From Perilla frutescens (taxonomy: Eukaryota > Streptophyta > Magnoliopsida > Lamiales > Lamiaceae), in contig BRKX01000004.1 of the NCBI GenBank assembly GCA_026008535.1, positions 57,172,501 to 57,236,500 of the forward strand: 64,000 bases of DNA, written 5' to 3'. Shown piece by piece: positions 33,836-46,329 of this stretch (position 1 is the stretch's first letter; every line of letters starts with the position of its first letter). Under the pieces are notes generated by a model, which saw only the letters and a list, made by a program, of their open reading frames with translations, was not told where the DNA came from and made no database searches. A program made the position numbers and the translations under genes.

Positions 33836-33990
33836 GTGATGTAGCTTAGTTGGTGAAATGACGACTTTGTCGTTGATATATTGTGGATTCAAATTTTACC
33901 TTTTTAGACTTAAATATATTGTGCCCATTTAGATGATCGTTTATAGACTATAGTTTTGCACTTTATATGTTGTTTAATTCAATCGTCAAT
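33836..33990 (+). mobile_element. tRNA-derived SINE
   Basis: GATGTAGCTTAGTTGGTGAAATGACGAC matches a tRNA-like box A, shown here at 33839-33863. TGTGGATTCAAATTTTACC about 35 bp later matches box B (GTTCGAATC type). The body continues some 90 bp without a clear tail. These internal Pol III boxes with a short body define plant SINEs. A functional tRNA is excluded because the arms do not fold. Confidence 0.6.
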
Positions 33991-34215
33991 TTTTCTAAAG
34001 AAACTTAACCCTTACATATATTTTCTTAAAGATTTACGTTTATTTCAAAAGAAATATTATTCCAACTTCTAATAGATGGAGAAAGTGTGCATTACTGTTG
34101 ATCTATGTCATGAAATGACATTAAGTAACTGATAACCGCTATTCTAATATATATACATATATCGATGACCACTGATCAAATAACTTGCCACGTTTTTCTC
34201 AAAGAAAAAAACAAC

Positions 34216-34216
<1 letters not shown>

Positions 34217-34248
<32 letters not shown>

Positions 34249-34249
34249 G
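34217..34249. repeat. (TAA)n microsatellite
   Basis: About eleven perfect AAT/TAA units. No gene nearby. Confidence 0.9.
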
Positions 34250-34424
34250 TTGCCACGTAAATTGGCGTATTTATTATGGGAATATTCGTCGTGATTGATC
34301 AACCAATATTTAATACAATATTAATTTTTACGAAGTGTAGAAATTCATTAATTATGATACTAATTCAGATTCAACGTCATAAAATGGTTTGTTGATAGTG
34401 ATTACAGCTGATCCACGTCAGTCA

Positions 34425-34737
34425 TCTTTATCTATTTAATAATAAAACTGTTGCTAAAAAATAATTTTCCCGCCAAAAGCTATTTTTAATTTTAAAAAAT
34501 AATTTTTTATTATTAATATCAATCCACTAAATAATATTTTATTATTAATTATGAACCAGTTTAGCAAAACTTTCACATATATGTTTTGAAAATGAAAAAT
34601 AATGTTGTATAGTGTGTCAATTCATACATTTTTTTTTTCTTAATTCGAGCCTAATTTGAATTTCAAAATTATGTTTAAATTATCATTTTTCTCTTTTTTT
34701 GGTTTGATTTAATCCCATGGCACACGAGATACTCTAG
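34425..34737 (+). mobile_element. Short non-autonomous Helitron, copy 1
   Basis: It begins TCTTTATCTATTTAATAATA after an A and ends CTAG before a T (34734-34737), the A|TC..CTRR|T signature of Helitrons. Just before the end, GGCACACGAGATACT is the decayed form of the CGTGTATCGCACGCG hairpin seen in copy 2 at 57031-57046. It shares GTTGCTAAAAAATAATTTT and CATATATGTTTTG-like words with copy 2. No coding region. Confidence 0.6.
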
Positions 34738-35500
34738 TCTAGTATATAATAGAGTCCCTGACCTACGATTATGTCGAGATAAGAACAAAATCAATGATTT
34801 GGGCATTTGTTTTATGGTAGAGTGAATAAATTTTGAAGTTAAAAGCGATAACAAGTTCAAATTTTTATGGATGATAAGTCGAGTAAATCTTAATTAATAG
34901 TAGAAACTATGTTGTTTTTATGCTTCGGATCTATTAATATTGTTAGTTAAAGATTAAATAAGATAATTAAAACAATACAATTAAGAATGAACATAACGAC
35001 TAATGTATATCACCCATGTCACTCACCTGATTTGAATGACGTGGCCTAATTAGTTGAATTAAAAAAAAGGTTCAACTTCATATTTTAAATCAAATTAATT
35101 TATATACACCAACAACGAACGGCTGGGTGTATTTAAAAAGAAAAGCAAAGTCAGCACCCAAGAAAAATAGAGATTGACAGATGACAATGTAAATGGGGTT
35201 ATACAAAACATTAATCATAACAAATATTGGGACCCAAAATAGTGAGTTCCTCACTTAGTGGGATTATTTAATCATGAGGGACTAGTCCTTCTTGCGGAAT
35301 TATTTTTAATATTAATTGGTGTTATTAATTAATCCAAATGACACATTTACAATTAGATAAATTAAGCTCACCCTGTACACGTACACGTGTATTTGAAGGA
35401 TTTAAAGTTTAAAATTATTCAATGTTATTTTTATCGATTTAAATGATCTAATCTATCATCCAAAATAAATATCATAATAATAGGGATGGTCTCCTGTGCC
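34738..35500. other. Intergenic DNA, no gene seen
   Basis: AT-rich, no supported gene or repeat. It ends in a C9 tract (about 35502-35510), followed by a GCGTGGCGCC block and a T17 run (35548-35564), which begin the next repetitive stretch. Confidence 0.45.
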
Positions 35501-35574
35501 CCCCCCCCGCGTCGGATATCAAACGGGGGAGTGGGCGCGTGGCGCCTTTTTTTTTTTTTTTTTTCTGTTCAAAA

Positions 35575-35870
35575 AACATAAAATAAACCCTTAAAAATAC
35601 TCCAAAAAAACCATAAAAAATTCAAAATAAATCTCTAAAAACACCCCCAAAAAACCCTAAAAAACTCAAAATAAACCTCTAAAAACACCCCCCCAAAAAA
35701 AAAACCCTAAAAACACAAAATAAACCCCTAAAAACACTCTCTAAAAAAATCCTAAAAAATACAATAAACCCCTAAAAATACCCCAAAAAACACAAAATAA
35801 ACCCCTAAAAATACCCCCCCAAAACACCAAAAAAAAAATAAATAAAAAAAACCCTAAAAAACACACGAAA
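35575..35870. repeat. Degenerate tandem repeat AAAATAAACCCCTAAAAACACCCC
   Basis: About nine units of 25-40 bp contain AAATAAACC(C/T)(C/T)TAAAAA(C/T)AC and often AACCCTAAAAA. The CCCTAAA word resembles the plant telomere heptamer, but it is embedded in a longer irregular unit, so this is not a true telomeric tract. Confidence 0.7.
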
Positions 35871-37062
35871 TGATACCATTTAGTGTTCAAAATGGTAATA
35901 TGGGTGACGATTTTTTTTTTGGACGGATCAAAAACGGGTCGAACCGGGTCGGAGCGAATCATATGATGGGCCGCCCCATACATCAGGATGCACATGAGAC
36001 TTGGCATTATTTAAATGGATACTGACTATATAATACAAATAGCAATACAATTATGACAATTAAATCGCCAGTTTAGGATGGAAGAATATTTAAATAGTTC
36101 GAACAATGCATGAGTTTTGGCGACGGAAATCAAATTGTACTTCTTCTTCTTAAAGGAAAAAAATTAACAATATTATTGATTCAAACTGTAAATAGGGAAC
36201 ACCGTTCAAAAATACGAAATGAACATGCATCCGAATTATTATATTGGTTGTCTATTAAATCTCAATCTCCAGAGTATCGAGTCATTTTGGTAAAATTACG
36301 TGTCACTTTATTGAATTATTTCGAGACATAATTCAAAACAATGCAATGCATGTAACGTATCTGTTAAATCATGTTTATCATCCATGATCAAATTACTATA
36401 CGTATTACGAGTATTTAGTCCATTCATGATATTTTTGTTATCACTCTCCGCTTGATTCATCACCAAATTATGATATTTAGACGCCAAATTATGCCGCTGC
36501 AAAGCAAAACAACAAAATCCTTCAATGCACTCAAAAAAAAAATAAAAATCCTTCAACAATGTGTTGAACTTACGAAAAATAGGTAAAATTTGAAAAGACA
36601 AAATTATAAAATACCCAATTAATATTCTGAATTAGAATTGAATTTTGAAATTCATAAATCAAACCAAACCGAATTAGTTAGTTTCCCTGTAAAAGATTGA
36701 AGTACAGTAGTTGAATTTAAAACGAAGTTTTTATTTTTTTTAAGTAGTTGTACTTTTTTTAGAGTTTTTTAACAAATTGGAAAACCGAAATCATAGAAAC
36801 TAAATTGAAAGCCAACTGTTCGATTCGGCTTTTGCACACACCCCTACGGCTCCACCTTTGAAAATAGAAAAGCTTATTTGAAAGATCTGATCCATTCAAT
36901 TAAATTCAAAACGATTTAATCAGCAGTTTAGAAAAATAATTTGAAGGAATAATTGAACAAAAAAAGAAGAAGATATATTCAAGTATGCGGAAACTAAATT
37001 TCATACAGTGATAAAAGAATCATGAAAAAATGCGTTACATTTTAATGATTCCATTAGTAATT
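35871..37062. other. Intergenic DNA, no gene supported
   Basis: A GC-richer patch (GGGTCGAACCGGGTCGG near 35937) adjoins the previous repeat. An open frame at 36110-36331 (73 codons) has no recognised relative and no promoter or splice support. The rest is AT-rich. Confidence 0.4.
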
Positions 37063-37432
37063 GAGAATTATCAATCCAGCACTCAAAAGATAGGATAACT
37101 ATCGATTCAAGATCCGAAAGATCTAAAATTATCGGTTAAGAATCTTGTAGAGGCCATTTTTCTGTGGGCCCAACTTAGTATGATTGGAGGCAGCCCAACA
37201 TCAATAAGATGTCGAGAGGTTTGAGGTCGAGCGTGTCACGAGGTCGAAAGGGTAGAAGCCGCTATGAGAAAAGGGGAATAGAATCCTAACGGCTTCCAGA
37301 ATGGACCTTGTCAAAACTCTGTTGAAGATAAGTATAGACATGGTCAAAACCCTACAAGGGATAGGAAAATCCCAAAAGTGAGGTGATCAGTTAAAAAAGC
37401 AATATAAATAGGAGAAAGAAGGGAGTAGTGGG

Positions 37433-39288
37433 TGACGCGCAGTCGTTTCACGCTTCAAAATATATTTATAATTTTTCTTATACCCACGACGGGCGTAGCC
37501 AGAAGTGAGTAAGGGTCAATCCCACAGAGAGCTGTGTATCTTTTCTTTCAAAGTCACCGGTAACAAAATGGAGGGGAATTGTTGTGGTCACGCTGCGAAC
37601 TAATAAAAAGAAATTACAAAACTAAAAACAATATTAATAGATAACAAGATCCGAAATGAATAAGACTTAGAATAAACCAACAAACTCGGTCATGGGTACG
37701 CTGATTTCTTATGTGAATTAAATCATCTCGTTAAAGGCACCCGAATTTCTTCATTTGTGCCCAATCCATCCTTTCAGTATAGATTAGAGGTGATTTTTTT
37801 ATCCCCTAAACCCTAACTTGTTACCCAACCCCGATTTCTCATTTGATTGTAAGTAACAAGCAGCTTTATGCCCTAGACGGACCCAGATCTATTACAGACA
37901 CTGATTTCTCGTGTGCCCACAATAACCCATGATGTACCCAGTCCCTTTATGATCAACACAAAGTTACGATTCATTGACCATGTATAAATTTAGTGTGCCC
38001 AATTCTAATTAACGAGCGATCAGCCACATTAATTAGCTTAACATGCTTTAGTGCAACAAAGAAATCAATACACGACGGAAACAAATTCACACAGTGTTAT
38101 GCCCACTCCAGCCTCACGAGTTCATGTTATTTATTTCCCATCTAATTCTATTCAGATTAAGATTACCAATTAATAAAGTGAAAAACAATAAAGAAACAAA
38201 ATCAAACATAACTGATAAAATAAACTTACTGTATTTAAATAACGAAAATCGGCTCCAACTCCGACTTGAAAATATAAACTAACCACCTACGCCCTGAGGG
38301 CACGAGGCCCCCAGGCTATTAGGGAAACCAAGAACAAAAACTAACTATGCAGCGTCCTACACTATATATTTGATGTTTTCTGGATATTTCGAAATGATCT
38401 ATACATCAAGTATTTATACAAGTAGGTCAAGATTCGAGTTTGGCCCATGGACTGGTCCATCTTCAATTCTGGATCAGATATCAGTGTGCCCACAGTCTTT
38501 TCTTATCTGGCAGATTCTTTCCTTGTGGAGAAAGGATATTTGGGTGGATCTTCACTATGAGCTACTTGCAATTCTGGAGAGATGCACTTTCCATATAGGG
38601 TTGATCCAATCCCAATTTTCAGAGATGTGGTCAAACCTTCCTTTTTGACTTCCGTAGTGCCCTCAGTAGCTCTGTCTTCTTTCCTGGATTACATTTGTGT
38701 GGGTTTCTTATGCCCACAGTGGCTCCGCCAACTTTCTAAATTGAACTTTCCTTGTAGGGAGATTCTCTTTTCTTGTAAGTGTATCAAATCCTGAATTTTC
38801 AGGGATTTAATTCTATCTCTTCAATGCGTGCCCACATATGGAAAGTTTCTTTTGGAAAAGATAGATCTTCTAGATAGCTCAAACTATCTCCACTGGATTT
38901 GGTAATATCTTCTTTGATACAATCTTCTTTCCTTAACCAACCAAATCTCGAAGATCTTGGATCTTTTCATTGTCTCTGAATTTCACATTGTGCCCTCACT
39001 GGATCTGCCTTTACTGGAATCTGCGTGAATCTTGTGGGCACGACAACAACTCTTGAGAGCTGAAGTGTTATGGGATCTTCAAGAAAGCTCTTTTCTTAGA
39101 GCTCAGTACGGTGAAGGTTCTCTTGTGCTCATATCATCATGTTTAGGCATCAGAATGCCCTCTGTGCAGAATTCTTCCTTTATCATGCCTTATTCCCAAA
39201 CCTGGTCTTTTCCGACTCAAAACATAAAAAAAGGACATCTATTCTAATAAAAAAGACTCTAAAATACATAGAAAAGATGGACTTGTCA
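37433..39288 (-). mobile_element. Solo LTR B inside the 5' LTR of A
   Basis: On the plus strand it starts TGACGCGCAGTC and ends ACTTGTCA. The 5-bp target duplication GTGGG flanks it perfectly (37428-37432 and 39289-39293), and the uninterrupted 3' LTR of A shows the empty site (AGTGGTGAGGTAC). Its reverse complement matches 51446-53064 over its length (TGACAAGTCC start, TTTGAGTCGGAAA, GATCGACCCTTACTC and GCGCGTCA end). It is therefore a solo LTR in minus orientation. It contains many GTGCCCAC words. Confidence 0.88.
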
Positions 39289-39497
39289 GTGGGGTACATT
39301 CAAATTCATAAAAAGTGTAAAAACTACTTGCTCCTAACTTGAGCATTAGAGTCCGCTCGATAATCAATCCTCCGATGGTCTTTCAACTTCACGTGTTTGT
39401 TTTTGTTTTGTAGATCACCGGAGTTCAGATCTGAATACACTTAATTGTAGAATTCTGGTTCTACAATTTGGTACCCCGTGCCCACCGTGGGGCTCCG

Positions 39498-40700
39498 ATC
39501 GATTGCTGCAGAACAATGACTAATGCCAACAATAGCTATAAAGAAGAAGTGATCGCCACTCTCTCGCCAGAAGGGGATGACAACCTCACTCAACTTCTAT
39601 GTTCGATCCAACAACAACTCGACATCACCACGGTTGAGCTAGCGGCAATCTAAACAGATAATTTAGCCTTAAAAGTGAAAGTCGATGCCATGACTCCACC
39701 CACCTTTCACTCCAATGGATCCGTTCGAATGCCACTCCTCTACCATTAATTCAGCCTCAGACGTTGAACGAACACCAAGATTAGGTATACCATAATCCGA
39801 GACTTAATTCTCCAACTTATCCTTTTGCTGCGGGCATCAGTACTGAAACCACATGAAAATGCAAGGAGCATCAAGAGAAAACACCACTAAGGCCAGCACC
39901 TGGGTTCGAGGTTCTTGAATCCAACCCCAAATCTGAGGTCGAGCTTAAGCCGCAATGACTTGAAGACTTGTTGACACGAATTCCCAGAGTTCCTGCCCCA
40001 ATTAGGAAAACAATGCTGATGAGTTTTACAGACTCATTATTCATTGAGGAAATCAGCCTCGTCGAGATGCCCTCTAAATTTACTTTTCCGAGCATGAAAC
40101 TGTTTGACGGCATTTCTGACCCTGACGATCACATCGCACAAGACAAGCAAAGGATGTTAACTGTTGTAGTGCCTTGAAGTGCTATAGAAGCCAGTATGTG
40201 CAAAGGATTCGAGTCCAGCCTATCTGGCCCAACCCTCCCATGGTTCACCAACCTACCTAACTCATCCATACCTTCGTTCACTCGACTCAACAACGTCTTC
40301 ATCGAATAGTTCACTGGCAATCACAAAATTGAGAAGCACACAGATGACCTCTACACCATCGTATAGAGACCCGAAGAGAGCCTACTTAGTTACATAGGTC
40401 GATTCAATAGAGAGAAAGTGGCAATCCTGAATTGCAACACTGAGACAACAACCTCAGTCTTCAGAAATGGCCTAAAGAGGGATTCAAACCTTTATAAAGA
40501 ACTAACCAAATATCCCTGCAAGACCATGGAGGACATTTTGGCTAAAGTTTGGGCTCAGATCAAATGGGAATAAGATGAAGGAAATTCATCCAGACATCGC
40601 CCCAAGAATGAAAATCCGAGGAAAGAATCGAAGAACTATTTGATGTAATTTCCAGGTTGCTACACTCTAACTAATTCGACTAACCAGACTCCCGTAAGAG
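39498..40700 (+). pseudogene. Gag remnant of element A
   Basis: Starts near 39516 (MTNANNSYKEEVIATL). A recognisable Gypsy gag core follows at 39990-40180 (LVEMPSKFTFPSMKLFDG then DPDDHIAQDKQ), with further pieces PTLPWFTNLPN, SLLSYIGRFNRE and a final RGRGR near 40700. Stops and frame changes occur about every 100-200 bp. The sequence then breaks off at element C near 40713, so protease and pol are absent. Confidence 0.75.
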
Positions 40701-40712
40701 GACGAGGTCGAT

Positions 40713-42557
40713 TGTAGGGTGGTGAGCTAACACGGGTCATTTCTCTCAAGGAAGGCTTCGTATGGGCGATTATCTTCTAGGCTGTGTATGCAAACATGTT
40801 TGACAATTTAAATATAAACCTAAACATTCTAATCATGGATTTGAGGGTTTATTTTAAGCTAAGGAATTTAAACAAGCAAATTATCTAATAAATTAAACAC
40901 AAATAATAACGAGATCAAGATTGGAAGAAAAGATTATGATAAGAGCATTAGGGTGTAGATTCTCTCATTGGTTTCTCACCTAGCTTGCTTCAAGTTGGTT
41001 TCATTAATCTTAAACATACAATAGTCTCTTCAAGCGGGTTAATTTCAATTACTGTCATCATCCATCCATTAAACCCCTATCGGCTTTATTATACGAACAA
41101 GATTAACACTTTTAGGCTTATGAAACCCAATCCACCTAACGTTGAAGGAACCTTGGTCGGGATTTAGAATCTCCTTTCGGTCTCATCTAAAACCAAGCAA
41201 TGCTAAGTAGTGATCAAATACTCAACATAAATAATCACAATTCCAACAATAAGCAACCAACCATCACAAGCATGTATTGAAACCAAATAGATTATCCACC
41301 CCCTAATGTAGAGATTTAGCCCATCATCATGCTCAAAACAATATAGGAACCATAAAAGTTGTCCATTTCATACATCCAAGGATAAAGAAAATATAAACTT
41401 CTACAATAATGTTGTTTTAAAGAGTTTGGGACAACCCCCACAAATAAACTAAGCTAGGAAAGAAAATACCAAGGGAAATCCTCCTATCGAGCCTAGCTTC
41501 CGCGGATGGCTCGAAGTCGGGTCCTTCTTCTTCTTCCTCAAGCTTGAGCTTCCTTGCCTCTTGTCTTCTTCTTAATTCCCTCTCTTAAAAGGTAGTGAGA
41601 ATGGTGAAGAATGGTGGAGAAAAGGTGTAGAGTGATGGTGATGGTGAAGGAAAATGGTGTAGAGAGAAAAATGGAGAAGATGGAGTGTTGGAGAAGATGA
41701 AGTGGTGTGTATGGAGTAAAGTGAATGATCCATCTTTTTTAGGGTGAAGAAGAGTTGATGAAAAGTGATGATGGGAGAGGAGTTAATGTGTGAGACATGG
41801 GAGATATTTTCAAAGATTTGTTGGAAGATTTTTTTAGACAAAAATCAAAAGCTAGCTTATTAGGGGTAATTAAATTCCTTTCCCCTCCTACTAATCTAGG
41901 GTGCCCAAAAAGTCTTCCCTACCTTGTCATGTGGGGATTAAAATATTGTAAGGAAGCTAGGTTCAAGAGAAGAAGGGTGGAGGAACTGATCAGTACGTCA
42001 AAACTGATCGGGAGAACTAGGTAGAGACCCCCGCGCAACCGCACAGGGGTGTGCGCTGCGCGCTGGCACAACCATGCACGTCCGCGGGGGTCAAAAGGAC
42101 GAGAGGTGGAGTGCGCGGTCGCGGGGTGAGGCGCGGTTGCGCTGGGCGCTCCATACGGGGGTGCGCGGACAGCTGCCGAGGCGCGCGCATGTGCGGGACT
42201 GTGCCGAGGTGCACACGTGCGGGACGCTGGGTCTTCCTTCTCCGTGTTCCAGCTTTGAGCTTCAGTTGAGTTCGATTTTTCCTCTTCAGTTCAGTGCTCC
42301 TTTTTGGCTCGGCCATCAGTCGGGTCCATCAGTCTGAGCTCAATTTTTGGATTTTGCAATTTACCACCTTAGTGCCGTAAAAATCCTGCTTTTGTAGACA
42401 AAAGCTCAAGTTTTGCACAACTTGGCATATTCCACCATAAGAGCAACGAGTGAAGCTTAAAAACACAAAATCGACACATAACACACTAAAATACTGAAAA
42501 TAGCCTACAAAACATGCAAAATCCCTATAATAAAACAACACAAACAAACACTAAACA
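40713..42557 (-). repeat. 3' LTR of element C
   Basis: TG..CA bounded on the plus strand (TGTAGGGTGG..CTAAACA), about 1845 bp, just past the polypurine tract. A GC-rich block at 42027-42230 holds CGCGGTCGCG-type palindromes (GTGCGCGGTCGCGG, GGCGCGGTTGCGC, GGTGCGCGG). A GGTGA/TGGTG-rich stretch lies at 41590-41720. The second copy expected near 50 kb is absent, so borders rest on the ends alone. Confidence 0.6.
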
Positions 42558-43781
42558 ACTCCCCCACACTTAGCTCTTTGCTTGTACTCAAGCAAACAAG
42601 TAATTCAAAATATGAAGCAAGAAGGAATGGTTTTCAAGATGATCGTTCTCATTGAAGTGCATCACATGGTTCTCCACTAAAGCACTTATCATCAAATCAT
42701 GTGAGTTGCTTGCCCTCTCAAGATTAAGAAAAACACATTAGACTTAATTCAATTGGAACCAAATTCCCATGAATCATTTCCACATTATTTAGAAAGCAAA
42801 ATTTCAACAACATAAGAGGATGCAAATATAGAACAAGGATCATTAGGTATAATCATCGAGCTTAGTCGAGCTTCCTAATGTGGTTTCCCATACTCATCAT
42901 GCAAAAAATGTTAACAGAATTGACACACATGAGAGGAGTAGAATCTAGAATGCAATCCCATTTATTTAAACATACTGAGGGGTGTGGATCAAAATTCACA
43001 AGGTTAAATCCTTAGGGAGGAACTTCCTAGTGTCCTTGTGTGATTTCCCATATTCATAGTTGAATCAACTAGAGGAGTAGAGATCCTAATTGCCCATTTT
43101 CTTTTATTTTTCTCTTCTCTTTCTCTTTTTTTTTATAAGGATAAATGATTTAGGGGATAATTCTTCATGAAAAGAGGTCAAACATGCTTCTTAATCTTTA
43201 AAAGACAAGACCCCACAACACCAATTATCAAAATATGATCAACATCCAAAAGGCAATTCATGCTCAAGAGTGACACCATGAAAATATTTTATTAATCATG
43301 ATCAACTCGAGAATAATCCCTTGAAGATTCATATTCTGAATTGCAAGTTTGACCATTGGACAAAAACACCGTGCTAAGTGGGAGAAAAAAAACTTACACA
43401 ACATAACAAAGACAACAAACTCAACACCAACTGCAACATAATTTAACAAAATAAAGTCCAACAAAACTCAACACAACGAGATAAAATTGAACAACATAAT
43501 CCAAAACAAAATACCAAAACAAATACAATCTAATACATAATAGTAACAAGCTTACCCCCCACACCTAAAGCATACATTATCCTCAATGTATGAAAAATAA
43601 GATGCAATAAAAGTAAAGGGGAGAGAAAATATCATAATGTGTAGAAGACCGACAACAGGTGCTGGTTCCTACAAAACAACACAAGAAAACAAGACAAACG
43701 ACAATGAAAAGAATGAAAGTAAAACAAGTTAACACGCACATGAACACAAAATAATAAAAATAACAACACGAAAGAACTTCA

Positions 43782-45241
43782 CTATTGCGGTGGAGCATAA
43801 GGTGGTGGAGGAGGCGATGGGTAGGGGTAGGAGAGCGTCCAATTGCTCCAGATTTGCTCCAGGGCCGTCATCCTGTCGTCGTGCCTATCGAGGTGACTGT
43901 AGATATCCTGCCTCATTTCTCCAACATCATGGCATAGGGATCCTAGCTCTTGGTGAAATTCGTCCATCGAGGCATCAAAACGCTCGTGGAATTGCCCTAT
44001 TGTGTTGGTGTAGTGTTGTTGAAACTGGCCCATCGAAGTATCAAACTACTGCTGAAACTGCCCCATGGTGTTGGCAAAGTTCTGCTGGAACTGTCCCATT
44101 GAATTGTCAAAGTGGTCCTGGAAGGACCTCCAATCAGCTTGCGATATTTGATACTCGGGATTGAAATGCATTGTGGAGTATGGTGGTGGCTGGTAATGAT
44201 GCTTCTCATCCTCTTTTTCTTGTTCCTCTCCTTCTTCTGCTTCTTCGTTGCCCTCCGGAGTTGCCTCTTGATCTTGCTGCTGTGCAGATGAGGAACTAGC
44301 TCCAGTAGTTAGGCGCATGGTGGCATCTTGGACAAGCCTCAATTTTTCAACACACGACCTCTTTACCTGAGGCACCAGTCGTCAATCATCATAAATAATC
44401 TGAGCTCGTTTGAGATCATTCCTGTTAATGCTGTGTTACGGCACTCTAGTTTGGCCATCTGGTACTGGGCTATTTTCTTCAATCACTCCAAGTTTTACAG
44501 CCAATGCGGAGGTGAAGGCGCAGAAGAAAGGATGTTGTGCTTCCCATTGGATCATGTCCTGGATAGACGTCCACACGAAGGTGGACGGGCAAATTTTTAT
44601 CTTATTCTTTGCGCACCACATGAGGTAGACTTCAGTTGAATTCACCTTGTTAGCTTACTCCTTGCCACTTATATTATAAGAGAGGAATTTGTGGATGATG
44701 GACAAGGTGGGGTCTTTGATGAATTTGCTCGAGGTCCTTTTGGGGTTTCAATTTCGAAAACCCAAGAGCTCATACCAAGCATCAACGACATTGAACTTAG
44801 ACGACCTTTCTTTCGTGCCCGAAGTTGGAAATCTAAAATAATCCTTCATCCGAGCTAATGTGACCTCGTATTTGGTCTCTAATATTTGGAAGAATGACTT
44901 TTTCTTTGCCCTCTCATCATATTCAAAAGACACCAAAAACTCAAGGCTCAAGTTATCATAAGCATTATACCTCATGTTGGCAAATTAATCTAAGTGCAAG
45001 GCCTTAAGATATTTAGAAATTTTAGCTTCAATGTCCAATGAATGCAATAGATTCCAATCAATATATCGGGGGACAATGAGATCAAATTCCTTGAAGGCTT
45101 TGAAACATTTACCTTCATCGGGTGAGATGAGGAGAAACGGGGACCCAAATTGGTCAGAATAATCTTCAATGTCCATTGTTTTAGTTTCTTCAAACTCGTG
45201 GCTTGGTGTGGGGTTTTTGCATTAGGGTGCCATGGTGCCAT
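43782..45241 (-). pseudogene. Athila accessory (ORF-1/env-position) gene of element C
   Basis: Readable parts in order: FDLIVPRYIDWNLLHSLDI and YNAYDNLSLEFLVSFEYD (45176-44880), LARMKDYFRFPTSGTKER, IHKFLSYNISGKE..ANKVNSTEVYLMW (44700-44600), an acidic Glu/Gln linker (EEAEEGEEQEKEDE), then MGQFQQ-type coiled repeats and a proline-rich end PPPPPYAPPQ at 43782. Several stops and frame changes break it. This position, after integrase and before the 3' LTR, is that of the Athila ORF-1/env-like gene. The product's role is not established. Its predicted promoter is at 45773-46135. Confidence 0.75.
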
Positions 45242-45772
45242 GGCTGTGGGGCTGGAGTAGTGGAAGATGGTTAGGACCGGAGAGAAATGGAGGAGTGCAG
45301 GTCCGGGGGAGAGTGGAGCTGTAGCTCGAAAGTAGATCGGCGTCAGTGTGTACAAGAGAGAGCACGAGCAGGGGGCGCGGTCGCGGCTCTCGGGACGGGC
45401 ATAGCAGGCTGGGGCACGGTCACGGGCGGTGCAGCGACGCATGACGAGAAAACACGGTGGCGGGGTGTGGCCCTAGGAGGAGCTGCGCGGAAGGCTTGAG
45501 CTTGGTGGTGGAAGGGAGGCGTAATCGCAACAGGAGCACACGAGGAGTAAGATGGCTGCGCGAAGAAGAAGGCGGCATAGGGTTGTCGATGCAGGATGCG
45601 TGGATGAGGGGGCTCGGCACGCGCTGGGTGCGCGGAATGGTGGTTGAGTTTTGTGGAGTTGAAATTTGTGACTGAGTAGGCTGATCTGTGAGATTATGGA
45701 AGGGAAAGACGAGCAGCGACGCAAAAAGAGGTGTGAAATTAGGGTTCCAAAGCTTGGGCCCCCTTTTATAGG

Positions 45773-46135
45773 GGAGAAGGGGCGCGGTCGCGAGGACCAG
45801 CGCGCCCGTGCTTGTGCGTGAGAGAGGAGGTGCGCAGTTGCGTGGGGCGGTGCGCTCGCGCGCTCTGTACGGAAACAAAGAGGGGCGCGCCCGTGGCATA
45901 CTGCGCGCTCACGCAGTCTTCTTCACTGAGAGGGAGAGCGCGCGACCACATTTAGGAGCGCGGTCGCGTAGCTCATCGAGGGGCCGCGCTCGCGGCGTAC
46001 TGCGCGCTCGCGCTGTGGCTTTTGCGAGAAGAGAGGTTGCACGTCAGCGGATAGGCGTGCACCCGCGGAGGATGTTTTACCGAGAGGTGGAGTGCGCGAC
46101 TTCGGTTAGGCACGGGGTGGAGTGCGACCGCGGCT
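45773..46135 (-). promoter_or_regulatory. Internal promoter of element C: GC palindrome array plus TATA box
   Basis: TATAAAAG at 45773-45780 (minus strand). Directly upstream an array of GC-rich near-palindromes runs to about 46135, with paired units near 45790, 45831, 45884, 45934 and 45978 (about 50 bp apart) built on GCGCGGTCGCG and TGCGCGCTCGCGC. The same core occurs in this element's LTR (42027-42230). Two weaker copies lie in the leader near 45385-45425. The open Arg/Pro-rich frames here are by-products of the GC repeat. Confidence 0.65.
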
Positions 46136-46329
46136 TACACTTAGCCAGTTTTTTCTTCACCATTTTCCAGTCCAGCAACACACTTTTCTTCCTGCTCTTG
46201 TGAGACAACTACAAAAATTCAAAATAAACACAAAAACAAACCATAAAGTGCAAAAATTAAACAAAACATAGAACAATAACATCATGGGTTGCCTCCTATG
46301 CATCGCTCATTTTAATGTCTTGAGCTAGA

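Noticed and set aside
35575..35870. Interstitial telomere repeat
   Set aside because: CCCTAAA words occur, but within a longer irregular unit and not as continuous heptamers.
36110..36331. 73-codon open frame on the plus strand
   Set aside because: No known domain, promoter, splice partner or conservation evidence available; kept only as unexplained.
45420..46203. Several long Arg/Ala/Pro-rich frames on both strands
   Set aside because: Produced by the GC-rich palindrome array; overlapping frames on both strands show it is composition, not coding.
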